Shown: positions 34,083 through 43,362, counted from the first letter of the stretch. The stretch: DNA of 64,000 nt from Pseudomonadales bacterium (GCA_028281885.1 JANQJA010000008.1:248001-312000), one strand, 5' to 3'. The notes: generated by a model not told the origin, from the sequence alone. Program-made: numbers and translations.

Positions 34083-36118
34083 ACACAATGACGAATCCGT
34101 TGCTGGCACATCATAAGTTGCCACCGTTCGATCAGATCAGGCCTGAACATATGCACTCAGCAGTGGCGGAATTGCTGGTGGCGAACCGGGCCGTCGTTGA
34201 GAACCTGCTGAAGGGCGATGATCGAAGCTGGGATGGGTTCTTCAGGCAGCTGGAGGAAAATGATGATCGGCTGGCGCAGGCGTTTGGGCCGGTGAGTCAC
34301 CTGAACAGTGTGATGAATTCAGCGTCGGTCCGGGAAGCGCATGACGCCTGCCTGCCGCTCTTGTCTGATTACTACACGGAAATGAAACAGAATCCGAAGC
34401 TGTATGCAGCCTATCAGGACATGACTGGCAGCGATGAGTACCGGCGACTGGACGTCGCGTCGCGCAAGGTGATCGAGAACGCCATTCGGGATTTCAGGCT
34501 AAGCGGTGTTGACCTGCCGCCGGATCGCCAGCACCGGTTTGCGGAAATCAGTCGTCGGCTGTCCGAGCTGTCGAGTCAGTTCAACAATCATGTGCTGGAC
34601 GCGACCATGGCATGGACCAGGCTCGTGACCGATGCAGATGACCTGGCCGGGCTGCCGGAACAGGCCAGGTCGGAGGCTGAAGAACGAGCCCGGGAAAGAG
34701 AAGAACAAGGTTTCCTGCTGACCCTCGATCTGCCCTGCTATCTGCCGATGTTGACCTACTGCGAGAATCAACGGCTTCGACAGGATCTTTATGAGGCCTA
34801 TGCAACTCGCGCTTCCGATCAGGGACCGAATGCGGGCGAGTACGATAACTCGGCAGTGATGGAAGAGATCCTCACGTTGCGACAGGAACAGGCCAGACTG
34901 CTGGGTTTTGATCACTACGGGGCGCGATCACTGGCTACGAAGATGGCGCGTTCGACCGACGAGGTGCTGGCCTTTTTGCGAGACCTTGCGGCACGCGCCA
35001 GGCCGCGGGCGGTGGAAGAGTTTGAGGAACTCGCTGAATTTGCCCGCGAGCAGTTTGGGATCGAGTCGCTGGAAGCATGGGACATTGCTTTTTACAGCGA
35101 GAAACTGAAACAGAGTCGATTTCAGATTTCCGATGATGAGTTGCGTCCCTACTTTCCGGCTGACCGGGTGATCCAGGGTATGTTCGAAACGGTGCAGCGT
35201 CTCTATGACCTTGAGATCAGGGCCGTCAGCGACATTGAAACCTGGCACGAGGATGTCACCACCTACAATGTCCATCGGTCCGGGACCCTGATCGCCAGGT
35301 TCTATCTCGATCCCTATACCCGGCAGCACAAGCAGGGGGGTGCCTGGATGGATGATTGCCGGGTCCGGCGTATTCGGCTTGACGGCAGTCTGCAATTGCC
35401 GGTTGCTTACCTGAATTGCAATTTCAGCCGGCCGGCCGGGGGCAAACCGTCGCTGTTGACACACGATGATGTGGTGACGTTGTTCCACGAATTTGGGCAT
35501 GGCTTGCATCACATGCTGACACGAGTCGATTGTGCAGATGTATCGGGAATCAACGGGGTTGCCTGGGACGCCGTAGAGCTGCCCAGCCAGTTCATGGAAA
35601 ACTGGTGCTGGCAACCGGAAGCGCTGGCGTTCATTTCAGGTCATGTGGATACGGGCGAACCACTCCCTCCCGAGATGCTGGACAAGATGCTCGCTGCCAG
35701 GAACTTCCAGGCGGCAATGGCGACGGTCAGGCAGCTGGAATTTGCATTGTTCGATCTTCGGATGCACACGGAATATGACGGCACGCCGGGGCAGGTACAG
35801 CGCATCCTGGACGAGGTGCGCCAGGAGGTCGCGGTGTTCCATCCGCCGGGCTACCACCGATTCCAGCATGCATTCAGTCATATTTTTGGCGGTGGATATG
35901 CCGCGGGTTACTACAGCTACAAGTGGGCTGAGGTGCTCTCGGCGGATGCCTTCGCCCGTTTCAAGGAGGACGGCATCTTCAATCGGCAGACGGGTGAACG
36001 TTTTCTGGAATCTGTCCTGGAGAAAGGCGGATCGGTTGACGCGATGGACCTGTTTGTCGAGTTCCGTGGCCGGGAACCGGATGCGGAAGCATTGTTGCGA
36101 CAAGATGGAATTGCCTAG
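34079..36118 (+). CDS. prlC: Oligopeptidase A (M3 family metallopeptidase)
   Basis: Cytosolic zinc endopeptidase that degrades signal peptides and short peptides. The 679 residues carry the zinc motif HEFGHGLHHM (about residues 470-479) with the third ligand region DAVELPSQFMENW. Start MNTMTNPLLAHHKLPPFDQI; a second ATG at 34088 is possible. A zinc-ribbon YheV-like gene follows, the same pairing as in E. coli and Pseudomonas. Confidence 0.96.
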   Translation: MNTMTNPLLAHHKLPPFDQIRPEHMHSAVAELLVANRAVVENLLKGDDRSWDGFFRQLEENDDRLAQAFGPVSHLNSVMNSASVREAHDACLPLLSDYYTEMKQNPKLYAAYQDMTGSDEYRRLDVASRKVIENAIRDFRLSGVDLPPDRQHRFAEISRRLSELSSQFNNHVLDATMAWTRLVTDADDLAGLPEQARSEAEERAREREEQGFLLTLDLPCYLPMLTYCENQRLRQDLYEAYATRASDQGPNAGEYDNSAVMEEILTLRQEQARLLGFDHYGARSLATKMARSTDEVLAFLRDLAARARPRAVEEFEELAEFAREQFGIESLEAWDIAFYSEKLKQSRFQISDDELRPYFPADRVIQGMFETVQRLYDLEIRAVSDIETWHEDVTTYNVHRSGTLIARFYLDPYTRQHKQGGAWMDDCRVRRIRLDGSLQLPVAYLNCNFSRPAGGKPSLLTHDDVVTLFHEFGHGLHHMLTRVDCADVSGINGVAWDAVELPSQFMENWCWQPEALAFISGHVDTGEPLPPEMLDKMLAARNFQAAMATVRQLEFALFDLRMHTEYDGTPGQVQRILDEVRQEVAVFHPPGYHRFQHAFSHIFGGGYAAGYYSYKWAEVLSADAFARFKEDGIFNRQTGERFLESVLEKGGSVDAMDLFVEFRGREPDAEALLRQDGIA

Positions 36119-36129
36119 AGGTTGGGTCA

Positions 36130-36348
36130 ATGGCGTCGAAGAAACAATTCATTGCCGGTGCAGTCTGCCCTGGTTGCGGAAACCTCGACACTGTCTATAT
36201 CGTCAAATCCGACACCGCGCAGTCGCGACATTGCACGCGATGCGACTTTAATCAATCGATCGGTGTTGACGGTGGATCGTCTCAGTCGAGCCTTCAAGCA
36301 GGTCGATGGCGGCCGATAAATGTCGAGGACGCGCTCAAACGCAGATAG
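36130..36348 (+). CDS. YheV family putative zinc-ribbon protein (DUF2387)
   Basis: A 72-residue protein with two CxxC pairs (CPGCGN near residue 13 and CTRCDF near residue 35), the spacing of a zinc ribbon, and a C-terminal basic tail ending DALKRR. It lies 11 bases after prlC, the usual neighbour. Function is unknown. Confidence 0.88.
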   Translation: MASKKQFIAGAVCPGCGNLDTVYIVKSDTAQSRHCTRCDFNQSIGVDGGSSQSSLQAGRWRPINVEDALKRR

Positions 36349-36397
36349 GAATCATTCTCTGGCCCAGCAGGCATGGGATTCTCAGCTTCCTGGTCAG

Positions 36398-36425
36398 TTG
36401 AGAAACACCCCGGCATTGCTATAAT
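36398..36425 (+). promoter_or_regulatory. Sigma-70 promoter of the cox operon
   Basis: TTGAGA (36398-36403), 16-base spacer, TATAAT (36420-36425). It is the only good promoter in the 238-base gap before coxB. The predicted start near 36432 leaves a leader of about 155 bases. Confidence 0.7.
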
Positions 36426-36431
36426 TGCGGC

Positions 36432-36445
36432 CTGCTGCGCAGCAG
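36432..36445. repeat. 14-bp perfect palindrome at the 5' end of the cox leader
   Basis: CTGCTGCGCAGCAG. It begins about where transcription from the TATAAT at 36420 should start, so it may be a 5' RNA stem or a DNA operator. A second looser inverted repeat (ATTGG 36469-36473, CCAAT 36487-36491) follows in the leader. Confidence 0.45.
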
Positions 36446-36586
36446 CGTAAACGCGAGAGAGAGTTTGTATTGGTCCGTCTCGCGGTCCAATGCGGAGTTG
36501 GTGACAGCCTTTCCTGACGAGATCACGCGTCAACGAGTCCTGGTGATGCGCATTGCCCGGACCGAATCAGTCAATTTGGAGTGAGT

Positions 36587-37732
36587 ATGTATAAAGCGAA
36601 GCGATTCGGCTGGCTCATTGCGTGGCCCTTACTGCTGATTAGCGGGGTGGCATTCGCCGGGTGGGATGATGTCAACATGCGCCAGGGCGTCACGGAAATC
36701 AGCCGTCGCGTCTATGAGCTTCATATGATTATCTTCTCGGTCTGTGTGGTCATCGGCGTCGTTGTATTCGGTGCCATGATTGTTTCAATGCTGATGCACC
36801 GGAAGTCGTTGGGTGTAAAGCCTGCCGAGTTTCACGACAACACCAAGATTGAAATTATCTGGACGGTCATTCCGATCGTCATTCTGGTGGTCATGGCGGT
36901 CCCCGCTACCATAACCCTGAGCGCGATGTATGACGCCTCTGACTCCGACATTGATATCGAAGTGCGCGGCTACCAGTGGAAATGGCAATACACCTACCTG
37001 GATGAAGACCCTGCGAAGGAAATTCGGTTTACCAGTAACCTGCTGACCCCCCCTGAGGAATACAACAACCTCGCGCCAAAACGTGAACAGTACCTGCTCG
37101 ATGTCGACAATCCGATTGTGATTCCGGTCAACAAGCGCGTTCGGTTTCTGGTCACAGCGGAGGATGTGATTCATTCATTCTGGATTCCTGATTTTGCGGT
37201 CAAAAAGGACGCAATACCCGGGTTTGTTCACGAGGCCTGGACCGTGGTCGAAGAGCCCGGTATCTATCGAGGTCAGTGCGCCGAGCTTTGTGGCGCCTAC
37301 CATGGGTTTATGCCAATTGAAGTCCATGCGGTCGAGCAGGATGAGTACGATGCCTGGATAGAACAGAAGCGGACTGAGGCACTTGCGGTCTATGAAACCG
37401 TCGGCAAGGAATGGACGATGGAAGAGCTGATGGCAGAAGGCGAACGCGTCTACTTGCAGAACTGTGCGGTGTGCCACCAGGCGAACGGAGAGGGTCTACC
37501 GCCTGCCTTCCCTTCGCTCGTAGGTGTGGGCGTGTCCGTCGGTCTCATGGATGATCATATTGATGTGGTTGTAAATGGCGTTCCCGGTTCAGCGATGCAG
37601 TCCTTCCGCTCACTGCTTAACCCGGCAGAGCTTGCCGCCGTCATCACCTACGAACGAAATGCCTGGGGTAATGACATGGGTGATCTGGTTCAGCCCATGG
37701 AAATTAACGAAATGATCGAAGCGGCCCAATAG
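36587..37732 (+). CDS. coxB: Cytochrome c oxidase subunit II with fused cytochrome c domain
   Basis: Accepts electrons through the CuA centre and passes them to subunit I. I use the ATG at 36587 (MYKAKRFGW, 381 residues) because the GGAG at 36578-36581 overlaps the upstream in-frame GTG at 36581. A signal segment is followed by two membrane helices, the CuA site CAELCGAYHGFM (about residues 225-236), and a C-terminal heme c motif CAVCH with a later Met in SAMQSF. This makes it a caa3-like subunit. ctaD follows after nine bases. Confidence 0.96.
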   Translation: MYKAKRFGWLIAWPLLLISGVAFAGWDDVNMRQGVTEISRRVYELHMIIFSVCVVIGVVVFGAMIVSMLMHRKSLGVKPAEFHDNTKIEIIWTVIPIVILVVMAVPATITLSAMYDASDSDIDIEVRGYQWKWQYTYLDEDPAKEIRFTSNLLTPPEEYNNLAPKREQYLLDVDNPIVIPVNKRVRFLVTAEDVIHSFWIPDFAVKKDAIPGFVHEAWTVVEEPGIYRGQCAELCGAYHGFMPIEVHAVEQDEYDAWIEQKRTEALAVYETVGKEWTMEELMAEGERVYLQNCAVCHQANGEGLPPAFPSLVGVGVSVGLMDDHIDVVVNGVPGSAMQSFRSLLNPAELAAVITYERNAWGNDMGDLVQPMEINEMIEAAQ

Positions 37733-37741
37733 GAGTACATC

Positions 37742-39340
37742 ATGAGCGCAGTGATTGAAGAACATCATGACGACCACCATCACGGGCCGGACAAGGGGAT
37801 CATGCGGTGGGTCCTGACCACCAACCACAAGGACATCGGCACCCTCTACCTCTGGTTTAGTTTCATCATGTTTCTGGTCGGCGGCACCATGGCGCTGATC
37901 ATTCGTGCCGAGCTCTTTGAGCCAGGGTTGCAGATCGTACAGCCCGAATTTTTCAACCAGATGACCACCATGCACGGTCTCATCATGGTATTCGGCGCGG
38001 TGATGCCAGCCTTTGTCGGTCTGGCGAACTGGTTGATCCCGATGATGATCGGCGCGCCGGACATGGCATTGCCTCGAATGAACAACTATAGCTTCTGGAT
38101 TCTGCCGTTTGCGTTCGGCATGTTGTTGTCGACGCTCTTTATGGAAGGCGGTGCGCCGGACTTTGGCTGGACGTTCTATGCGCCTCTATCCACCGAGTAT
38201 GCGCCGCCCAGTGTCACTTTCTTCATATTTGCGGTGCACCTTGCAGGTATTTCCTCGATCATGGGTTCGATCAACGTGATCGTGACCATCCTCAATTTGC
38301 GGGCGCCGGGTATGACGTTGATGCAGATGCCGCTGTTCGTTTGGACCTGGTTGATCACGGCCTACCTGCTGATCGCGGTAATGCCCGTACTTGCCGGTGT
38401 CGTTACCATGATGTTGATGGATATCCATTTTGGAACGGCCTTCTTCAATGCCGCCGGCGGCGGTGACCCCGTACTGTTCCAGCACGTGTTCTGGTTCTTC
38501 GGGCATCCCGAGGTTTACATCATGATCTTGCCGGCATTCGGTGTTGTTTCCGCGATCATCCCGACATTTGCACGCAAGCGTCTGTTCGGTTATGCCTCGA
38601 TGGTCTACGCCACTGCCTCGATTGCTTTTCTGTCCTTCATTGTCTGGGCGCACCACATGTTTACCGTTGGCATGCCGCTCGCGGGTGAACTCTACTTCAT
38701 GTATGCAACCATGTTGATTGCGGTACCCACCGGGGTGAAGGTGTTCAACTGGGTGGCGACGATGTGGCAGGGTGCGATGACGTTCGAGACGCCGATGCTG
38801 TTTGCGATAGCGTTTGTCATCCTGTTCACGATCGGCGGTTTTTCAGGCCTGATGTTGGCCATTGCGCCGGTTGATTTCCAGTATCACGATACCTACTTTG
38901 TGGTGGCGCATTTCCATTATGTGCTGGTACCGGGCTCGGTGTTCTCGCTGATGGCGGCGGTTTACTACTGGCTGCCGAAGTGGACGGGCCACATGTACGA
39001 TGAGGCGCTGGGCAAGACCCACTTCTGGCTCTCGTTCATTGGCATCAACCTGACCTTCTTCCCGCAGCATTTCACGGGTCTGGCGGGTATGCCGCGTCGT
39101 ATTCCCGATTACGCGCTGCAGTTTGCCGAGTTCAACATGCTATCCAGCTGTGGAGCGTTCCTGTTCGGATTCAGCCAGTTGCTGTTCCTGTTTATCATCA
39201 TCAAATGTATCCGAGGGGGGAAACAGGCGACAGACCAGGTATGGGAAGGTGCACATGGTCTTGAGTGGACGGTGTCGTCGCCAGCGCCCTATCACACCTT
39301 TAGTACGCCACCGGAAGACCTGCGCGAAGCGCACGGTTAA
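37742..39340 (+). CDS. ctaD: Cytochrome c oxidase subunit I
   Basis: Catalytic subunit with the low-spin heme and the heme-CuB oxygen-reducing site. The 532 residues show twelve membrane segments, the CuB/Tyr motif FGHPEVYIMILPAFG, the histidine pair WAHHMFTVGM, and the heme ligands HDTYFVVAHFHYVLV. The GHPEVY form, with the D-channel glutamate, marks an A1-type oxidase. The N-terminus is His-rich (EEHHDDHHHGPD). Confidence 0.98.
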   Translation: MSAVIEEHHDDHHHGPDKGIMRWVLTTNHKDIGTLYLWFSFIMFLVGGTMALIIRAELFEPGLQIVQPEFFNQMTTMHGLIMVFGAVMPAFVGLANWLIPMMIGAPDMALPRMNNYSFWILPFAFGMLLSTLFMEGGAPDFGWTFYAPLSTEYAPPSVTFFIFAVHLAGISSIMGSINVIVTILNLRAPGMTLMQMPLFVWTWLITAYLLIAVMPVLAGVVTMMLMDIHFGTAFFNAAGGGDPVLFQHVFWFFGHPEVYIMILPAFGVVSAIIPTFARKRLFGYASMVYATASIAFLSFIVWAHHMFTVGMPLAGELYFMYATMLIAVPTGVKVFNWVATMWQGAMTFETPMLFAIAFVILFTIGGFSGLMLAIAPVDFQYHDTYFVVAHFHYVLVPGSVFSLMAAVYYWLPKWTGHMYDEALGKTHFWLSFIGINLTFFPQHFTGLAGMPRRIPDYALQFAEFNMLSSCGAFLFGFSQLLFLFIIIKCIRGGKQATDQVWEGAHGLEWTVSSPAPYHTFSTPPEDLREAHG

Positions 39341-39355
39341 GGGAAGCTGATACCC

Positions 39356-39913
39356 GTGAGCGAAGAAGCAGATATCAGAACGTTAAGGACAGTCCGAAAA
39401 CTGCTGTTTGCGGTTGTTGGTATGTTCGTGTTCGGCTTCGCCCTGGTACCGCTATACGATGTGATTTGTGACATCACGGGGCTCAACGGCAAGACGGCGG
39501 GTCAGTATGTCTCATCGGAACCCGCTGTTGCCGATACGAGTAGAACCATAACGATTCAGTTTCTTACCAACAATAATGCTGGCATGCCCTGGGAGTTTCG
39601 GACGGAGAAACGTGCCATGACCGTGCACCCGGGCGAACTGAACCAGATTGATTTCTATGCACGCAATCCCGCAGATGTGACCATGACGGCGCAGACCATA
39701 CCCAGCGTCACGCCATACTATGCAGCGCGATATCTGCACAAGACAGAATGTTTTTGCTTCGACCAGCAGCAGTTGGCTGCAGGTGAAGACATTGAAATGC
39801 CGATGCGATTTATCATCGATCGAGAGATTCCAGCAGATATCAAGTCGCTGACGCTTTCGTACACGATGTTCGACATTACCGATCAACACACCAGTCAACA
39901 GGCGTCTGACTGA
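39356..39913 (+). CDS. ctaG: Cytochrome c oxidase assembly protein CtaG (Cox11)
   Basis: Membrane-anchored copper chaperone that delivers copper to CuB of subunit I. It starts at a GTG (39356) and has 185 residues: one membrane helix (LLFAVVGMFVFGFALVPLYD) and a periplasmic domain with the copper motif CFCFDQQ near residues 131-137. It lies between ctaD and the subunit III gene as in Pseudomonas. Confidence 0.95.
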   Translation: MSEEADIRTLRTVRKLLFAVVGMFVFGFALVPLYDVICDITGLNGKTAGQYVSSEPAVADTSRTITIQFLTNNNAGMPWEFRTEKRAMTVHPGELNQIDFYARNPADVTMTAQTIPSVTPYYAARYLHKTECFCFDQQQLAAGEDIEMPMRFIIDREIPADIKSLTLSYTMFDITDQHTSQQASD

Positions 39914-39938
39914 TACCGGCTATTGACGGAGACACGAC

Positions 39939-40841
39939 ATGTCCGCCCAGGAAACCTACGAAACCTATTACGTGCCGCACAGCAGCAAGTTGCCGATCTT
40001 TGCCTCGCTGGGGATATTCCTGACGGTATTCGGTATCGGCAATATTCTGAACTCCCTGACGGCCGGGGGAACCGGATTACTCGGTACCTGGATATTGTTG
40101 TTTGGCGGACTATTAATGGGGACTACCTTGTTCTTCTGGTTCGCCCAGGTGATCGAGGAGAATCATAAGAAGCTCTACAGCGATCAGATGAACCGCTCGT
40201 TCGTCTGGGGTATGAGCTGGTTCATTTTCTCTGAGGTGATGTTCTTTGCCGCGTTCTTCGGTGCGTTGTTTTACATTCGCTTTTTCAATATTCCCTGGCT
40301 GGCCGGTGAGGGCTATCGGGGACCGAATGAGATGTTGTGGCCGAATTTCGTCGCTGAATGGCCGGTATTGAACAATCCCGACCCAGAGGCGTTTCCGGGG
40401 CCAGCGCAAATCATCAACCCCTGGGGGCTGCCGCTGGTTAACACCATCTTGCTGGTCAGTTCGAGCTTCACGATCACCCTCGCTCACCATGGCATCAAGG
40501 AAGGCAATCGATCGAAGATCATCAACTGGCTGGCCGCCACCATCGCGCTCGGGCTCATCTTCCTCGTAGTACAGGGCTATGAGTACTATCACGCTTATCA
40601 GGACCTCGGGCTGACGCTCGCGTCGGGCATCTTTGGCACGACTTTTTTCATGCTGACCGGTTTTCACGGGGCGCATGTGACCCTCGGTACCTTTATGTTG
40701 ATTGTGATGTTCTTCAGGTCACTGAAAGGGCATTTTGAGGCAGAAGACTGTTTCGGTTTCGAGGCGGCAGCCTGGTACTGGCACTTTGTGGACGTGGTTT
40801 GGCTCGGCCTGTTTGTCTTCGTTTATGTGCTGGGTAGCTGA
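39939..40841 (+). CDS. ctaE: Cytochrome c oxidase subunit III
   Basis: Seven-helix structural subunit that stabilises subunit I turnover. The 300 residues show the family pattern: YYVPHSSKLPIFASLG start, SEVMFFAAFFGALFY, HHGIKEGNRSKI, TGFHGAHVTLGT and the C-terminal WYWHFVDVVWLGLFVFVY. It ends six bases before the convergent DUF2909 gene. Confidence 0.97.
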   Translation: MSAQETYETYYVPHSSKLPIFASLGIFLTVFGIGNILNSLTAGGTGLLGTWILLFGGLLMGTTLFFWFAQVIEENHKKLYSDQMNRSFVWGMSWFIFSEVMFFAAFFGALFYIRFFNIPWLAGEGYRGPNEMLWPNFVAEWPVLNNPDPEAFPGPAQIINPWGLPLVNTILLVSSSFTITLAHHGIKEGNRSKIINWLAATIALGLIFLVVQGYEYYHAYQDLGLTLASGIFGTTFFMLTGFHGAHVTLGTFMLIVMFFRSLKGHFEAEDCFGFEAAAWYWHFVDVVWLGLFVFVYVLGS

Positions 40842-40847
40842 CGCAGG

Positions 40848-41066
40848 TCAGGCTGGATGCCAGGGCGCGGACACGACAAGTTGACCGGTCAGTACGCCCA
40901 CCGAGATTACGATCAGTAGCAGGGCGGCAAGGGAGACTCTTAACAGCAGTAACCACGCCGTCCGTTTCCCCCCACGACCACTGTCGACCAGTAGGGTAAA
41001 CAGCGCGCTTCCCAGAGCTACGATGTTCGCCAGCAACAAGACGACGATCAGAATCTTAAGCCACAT
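40848..41066 (-). CDS. Twin transmembrane protein, DUF2909 family
   Basis: A 72-residue protein with two membrane helices (about residues 4-27 and 37-63) and a short basic loop (SGRGGKRT) between them. Genes of this family are regularly found between subunit III and SURF1 in cox operons; here, as in Pseudomonas, it is on the opposite strand. A role in oxidase assembly is assumed from position only. Confidence 0.85.
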   Translation of the reverse strand: MWLKILIVVLLLANIVALGSALFTLLVDSGRGGKRTAWLLLLRVSLAALLLIVISVGVLTGQLVVSAPWHPA

Positions 41067-41095
41067 CGCGACATGATAATGTCGGTCCCAGCCAA

Positions 41096-41830
41096 ATGAT
41101 ACGCGACGCCATCCGCTTGAATTGGAAAGTGACGTTGTTTTCGCTGTTCTTTTTTGTGCTGTTTGTTTGTCTTGGCAGCTGGCAGTTGCAGCGGGAAACG
41201 GAAAAGGTCGAATTGATCCAGGCGCGTGAACAGCGCACCGGATCGCCGGCTGTAGGTCTTACTGCGCTGAACGCTTTGACATCCGATGTCGACGGTGTGC
41301 GAATTCATGCTCGCGGAGATTTTGATCGGCAACAGGTGTTTCTGCTGGACAACCGGGTGCTGGAAGGCAAGGTGGGGTTTGAGGTGCTAGCGGTTTTCCG
41401 GGGAGAGAACAGCGATATGGCGGTACTGGTCAATCGGGGATTTGTGCCGATGAATCGTACTCGCAATGTTGTTCCCGCGATTCCCTGGCCTGCGAGCGGT
41501 GGAACGCTTTCGATCGAGGGAGTTGTTTACGCGGGTGATTATCAACAACTGTCATCAGCATTGTTTTCGCGCGAATTGCCAGGCGCGATGATAGTACAGA
41601 CTGCAGATCCGCTGGAGATTGGTCGTCTGGCCGGCGTGACCCTGTACCCGCATCTGGTACGACTGGCTGAGACCAGTGTTGGTGCCCTGCCTCGTCACTG
41701 GCCGGTGACCACGATGCAGCCTGAGAAACATCGAGCCTATGCGGTTCAATGGTTTGCCATGGCGGTTGCAGTACTGGGCGCGCTGATTGCGTTCACCTGG
41801 CACAAGCGTGGAGAAACCGCTGATGAATGA
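41096..41830 (+). CDS. SURF1 family cytochrome oxidase assembly protein
   Basis: Inner-membrane protein that helps insert heme a into subunit I. The 244 residues have an N-terminal helix with the family segment LGSWQLQRETEKVELI, the central periplasmic domain with VLVNRGFVP, and a C-terminal helix (YAVQWFAMAVAVLGALIAF). It ends overlapping the next gene by eight bases. Confidence 0.94.
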   Translation: MIRDAIRLNWKVTLFSLFFFVLFVCLGSWQLQRETEKVELIQAREQRTGSPAVGLTALNALTSDVDGVRIHARGDFDRQQVFLLDNRVLEGKVGFEVLAVFRGENSDMAVLVNRGFVPMNRTRNVVPAIPWPASGGTLSIEGVVYAGDYQQLSSALFSRELPGAMIVQTADPLEIGRLAGVTLYPHLVRLAETSVGALPRHWPVTTMQPEKHRAYAVQWFAMAVAVLGALIAFTWHKRGETADE

Positions 41831-42413
41831 GCAGCCTTCACGGCCTGACCAGGGCAGATCTCGGCGCCAGTTGTTGCTGATTGTTACGATCGCGTTCGCA
41901 CCGGTGATCGGGGCATACCTGCTCTATTTCTACTTGCCCGCCATGGTGCCCACTGCGCGATCGAATCATGGCCAGTTGATTTCTCCACCACTGGAGGCTT
42001 CTGCGCTGGGGCCGGAGTTGGCCGACTTTGCGGGTCGCTGGACGATGATTGCCCCGGTTGCAGGGACCGACTGCAACGAAGCCTGTGATCATCACCTGTA
42101 TCTTGCGCGACAGGTGCACGTGGCGCTGGGCAAGGATTCAGATCGGGTGGAGCGGGTCCTGCTGCATAGCGGACTACTCGACGCCGGGCTCAGCGCCCGA
42201 CTTGCTGACCACTATCCGGCGATGAAACGACTGCCGGTGTCGCCAGAGGCCCTGAGTTTGCTGGCTGCGGCGGCCAGCGGTTGTGCCCCGGGCGACTGCC
42301 TGTTTCTGGCGGATCCACTCGGCAACGTCATGATGTACTACGAACCGGGGACCGAGGGCGGAGACCTGCTCGCCGACCTGAAGCATTTGCTCAGGCTGTC
42401 GAATATTGGCTAG
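41823..42413 (+). CDS. Cox-operon membrane protein, SCO-like (transmembrane cytochrome oxidase associated)
   Basis: Counterpart of the unnamed gene between SURF1 and heme A synthase in Pseudomonas cox operons. The ATG at 41823 gives 196 residues; the frame opens further upstream inside SURF1. One membrane helix (LLLIVTIAFAPVIGAYLLYFYL) is followed by a periplasmic domain with a CNEAC motif, which has the CxxxC spacing of SCO copper proteins, and a C-terminal FLADPLGNVMMYY segment like the SCO end. A later Cys pair (GCAPGDC) is extra. The thioredoxin-like fold and copper or thiol role are inferred. Confidence 0.8.
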   Translation: MNEQPSRPDQGRSRRQLLLIVTIAFAPVIGAYLLYFYLPAMVPTARSNHGQLISPPLEASALGPELADFAGRWTMIAPVAGTDCNEACDHHLYLARQVHVALGKDSDRVERVLLHSGLLDAGLSARLADHYPAMKRLPVSPEALSLLAAAASGCAPGDCLFLADPLGNVMMYYEPGTEGGDLLADLKHLLRLSNIG

Positions 42414-42453
42414 ATTCGTTAACATGCGAGCCTACGCGGACGATACTCAGGCC

Positions 42454-43359
42454 ATGTCAGAACAGGCACAGGAAATAGTACAGGCGACCTGGCACGACTA
42501 CCTGGAGATGTGCAAACCCAAGGTCGTCCTGATGATGCTGCTGTGTTCGCTGGTGGGCATGTTCCTTGCCACACCAGGGATGGTGCCCTGGGATATCCTG
42601 CTATTTGGCAATCTTGGTATCGCATTGGTTGCCGGTTCTGCGGCCGCTATGAATCATCTGGTTGACGCGAAGATTGACGCCGAAATGGCGCGAACGCGTA
42701 ATCGTCCGGTAGCCCGCGGACGGGTGACGCCGATGCAGGGTATGGTATTTATCGGTATCACCGGTATCACCGGCACGGCGATCCTGGCTTTGCTGGTCAA
42801 TCCCCTGACCGCTTGGCTTAACCTCGCGGCCTGGGTTGGTTACGGCATCATCTATAGCGTCTATCTGAAGCGGGCAACACCGCAGAACATCGTGATTGGA
42901 GGGCTGTTCGGGGCGGCGCCACCGCTGTTTGGCTGGACTGCGGTAACCAACAGCATCGATAGTGGCGGACTGCTGCTGGTACTGATTATCTTCGCCTGGA
43001 CCCCGCCGCATTTCTGGGCGCTGGCGATTGATCGTGTTGCGGAATATCGCAAGGTAGATGTGCCAATGCTGCCGGTCACTCACGGCGAGGCGTATACCAA
43101 GCTCCACATCCTGCTATATACCATCATCATGGTGCTCATTACCCTGATGCCCTACCTCACGGGCATGAGTAATCTTTTGTACCTGGTGGCTGCGGTGGGT
43201 CTGGGTGCCGGCTTTCTGTACTGGAGCATTGTATTGCTCATTGGTCGCAACCGGCGTGCACCGATGGAAACCTTCCGTTATTCGATCTTCTACCTGATGG
43301 CGCTGTTCGTCGCGCTGCTGATTGATCATTATCTGTTTCCGGTTAGTTACAACGTCTGA
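42454..43359 (+). CDS. ctaB: Protoheme IX farnesyltransferase (heme O synthase)
   Basis: UbiA-family membrane prenyltransferase that converts heme B to heme O. It carries the prenyl-diphosphate motif NHLVDAKIDAEMARTRNRP and the second Asp motif region VYLKRATPQNIVIGG, with about nine membrane segments. Start is uncertain: ATG 42454 (MSEQAQEIVQ, 301 residues) fits family length; ATG 42424 and TTG 42406 are also in frame. No ribosome site is clear. The heme A synthase gene that normally precedes it is absent. Confidence 0.95.
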   Translation: MSEQAQEIVQATWHDYLEMCKPKVVLMMLLCSLVGMFLATPGMVPWDILLFGNLGIALVAGSAAAMNHLVDAKIDAEMARTRNRPVARGRVTPMQGMVFIGITGITGTAILALLVNPLTAWLNLAAWVGYGIIYSVYLKRATPQNIVIGGLFGAAPPLFGWTAVTNSIDSGGLLLVLIIFAWTPPHFWALAIDRVAEYRKVDVPMLPVTHGEAYTKLHILLYTIIMVLITLMPYLTGMSNLLYLVAAVGLGAGFLYWSIVLLIGRNRRAPMETFRYSIFYLMALFVALLIDHYLFPVSYNV

Positions 43360-43362
43360 TCG

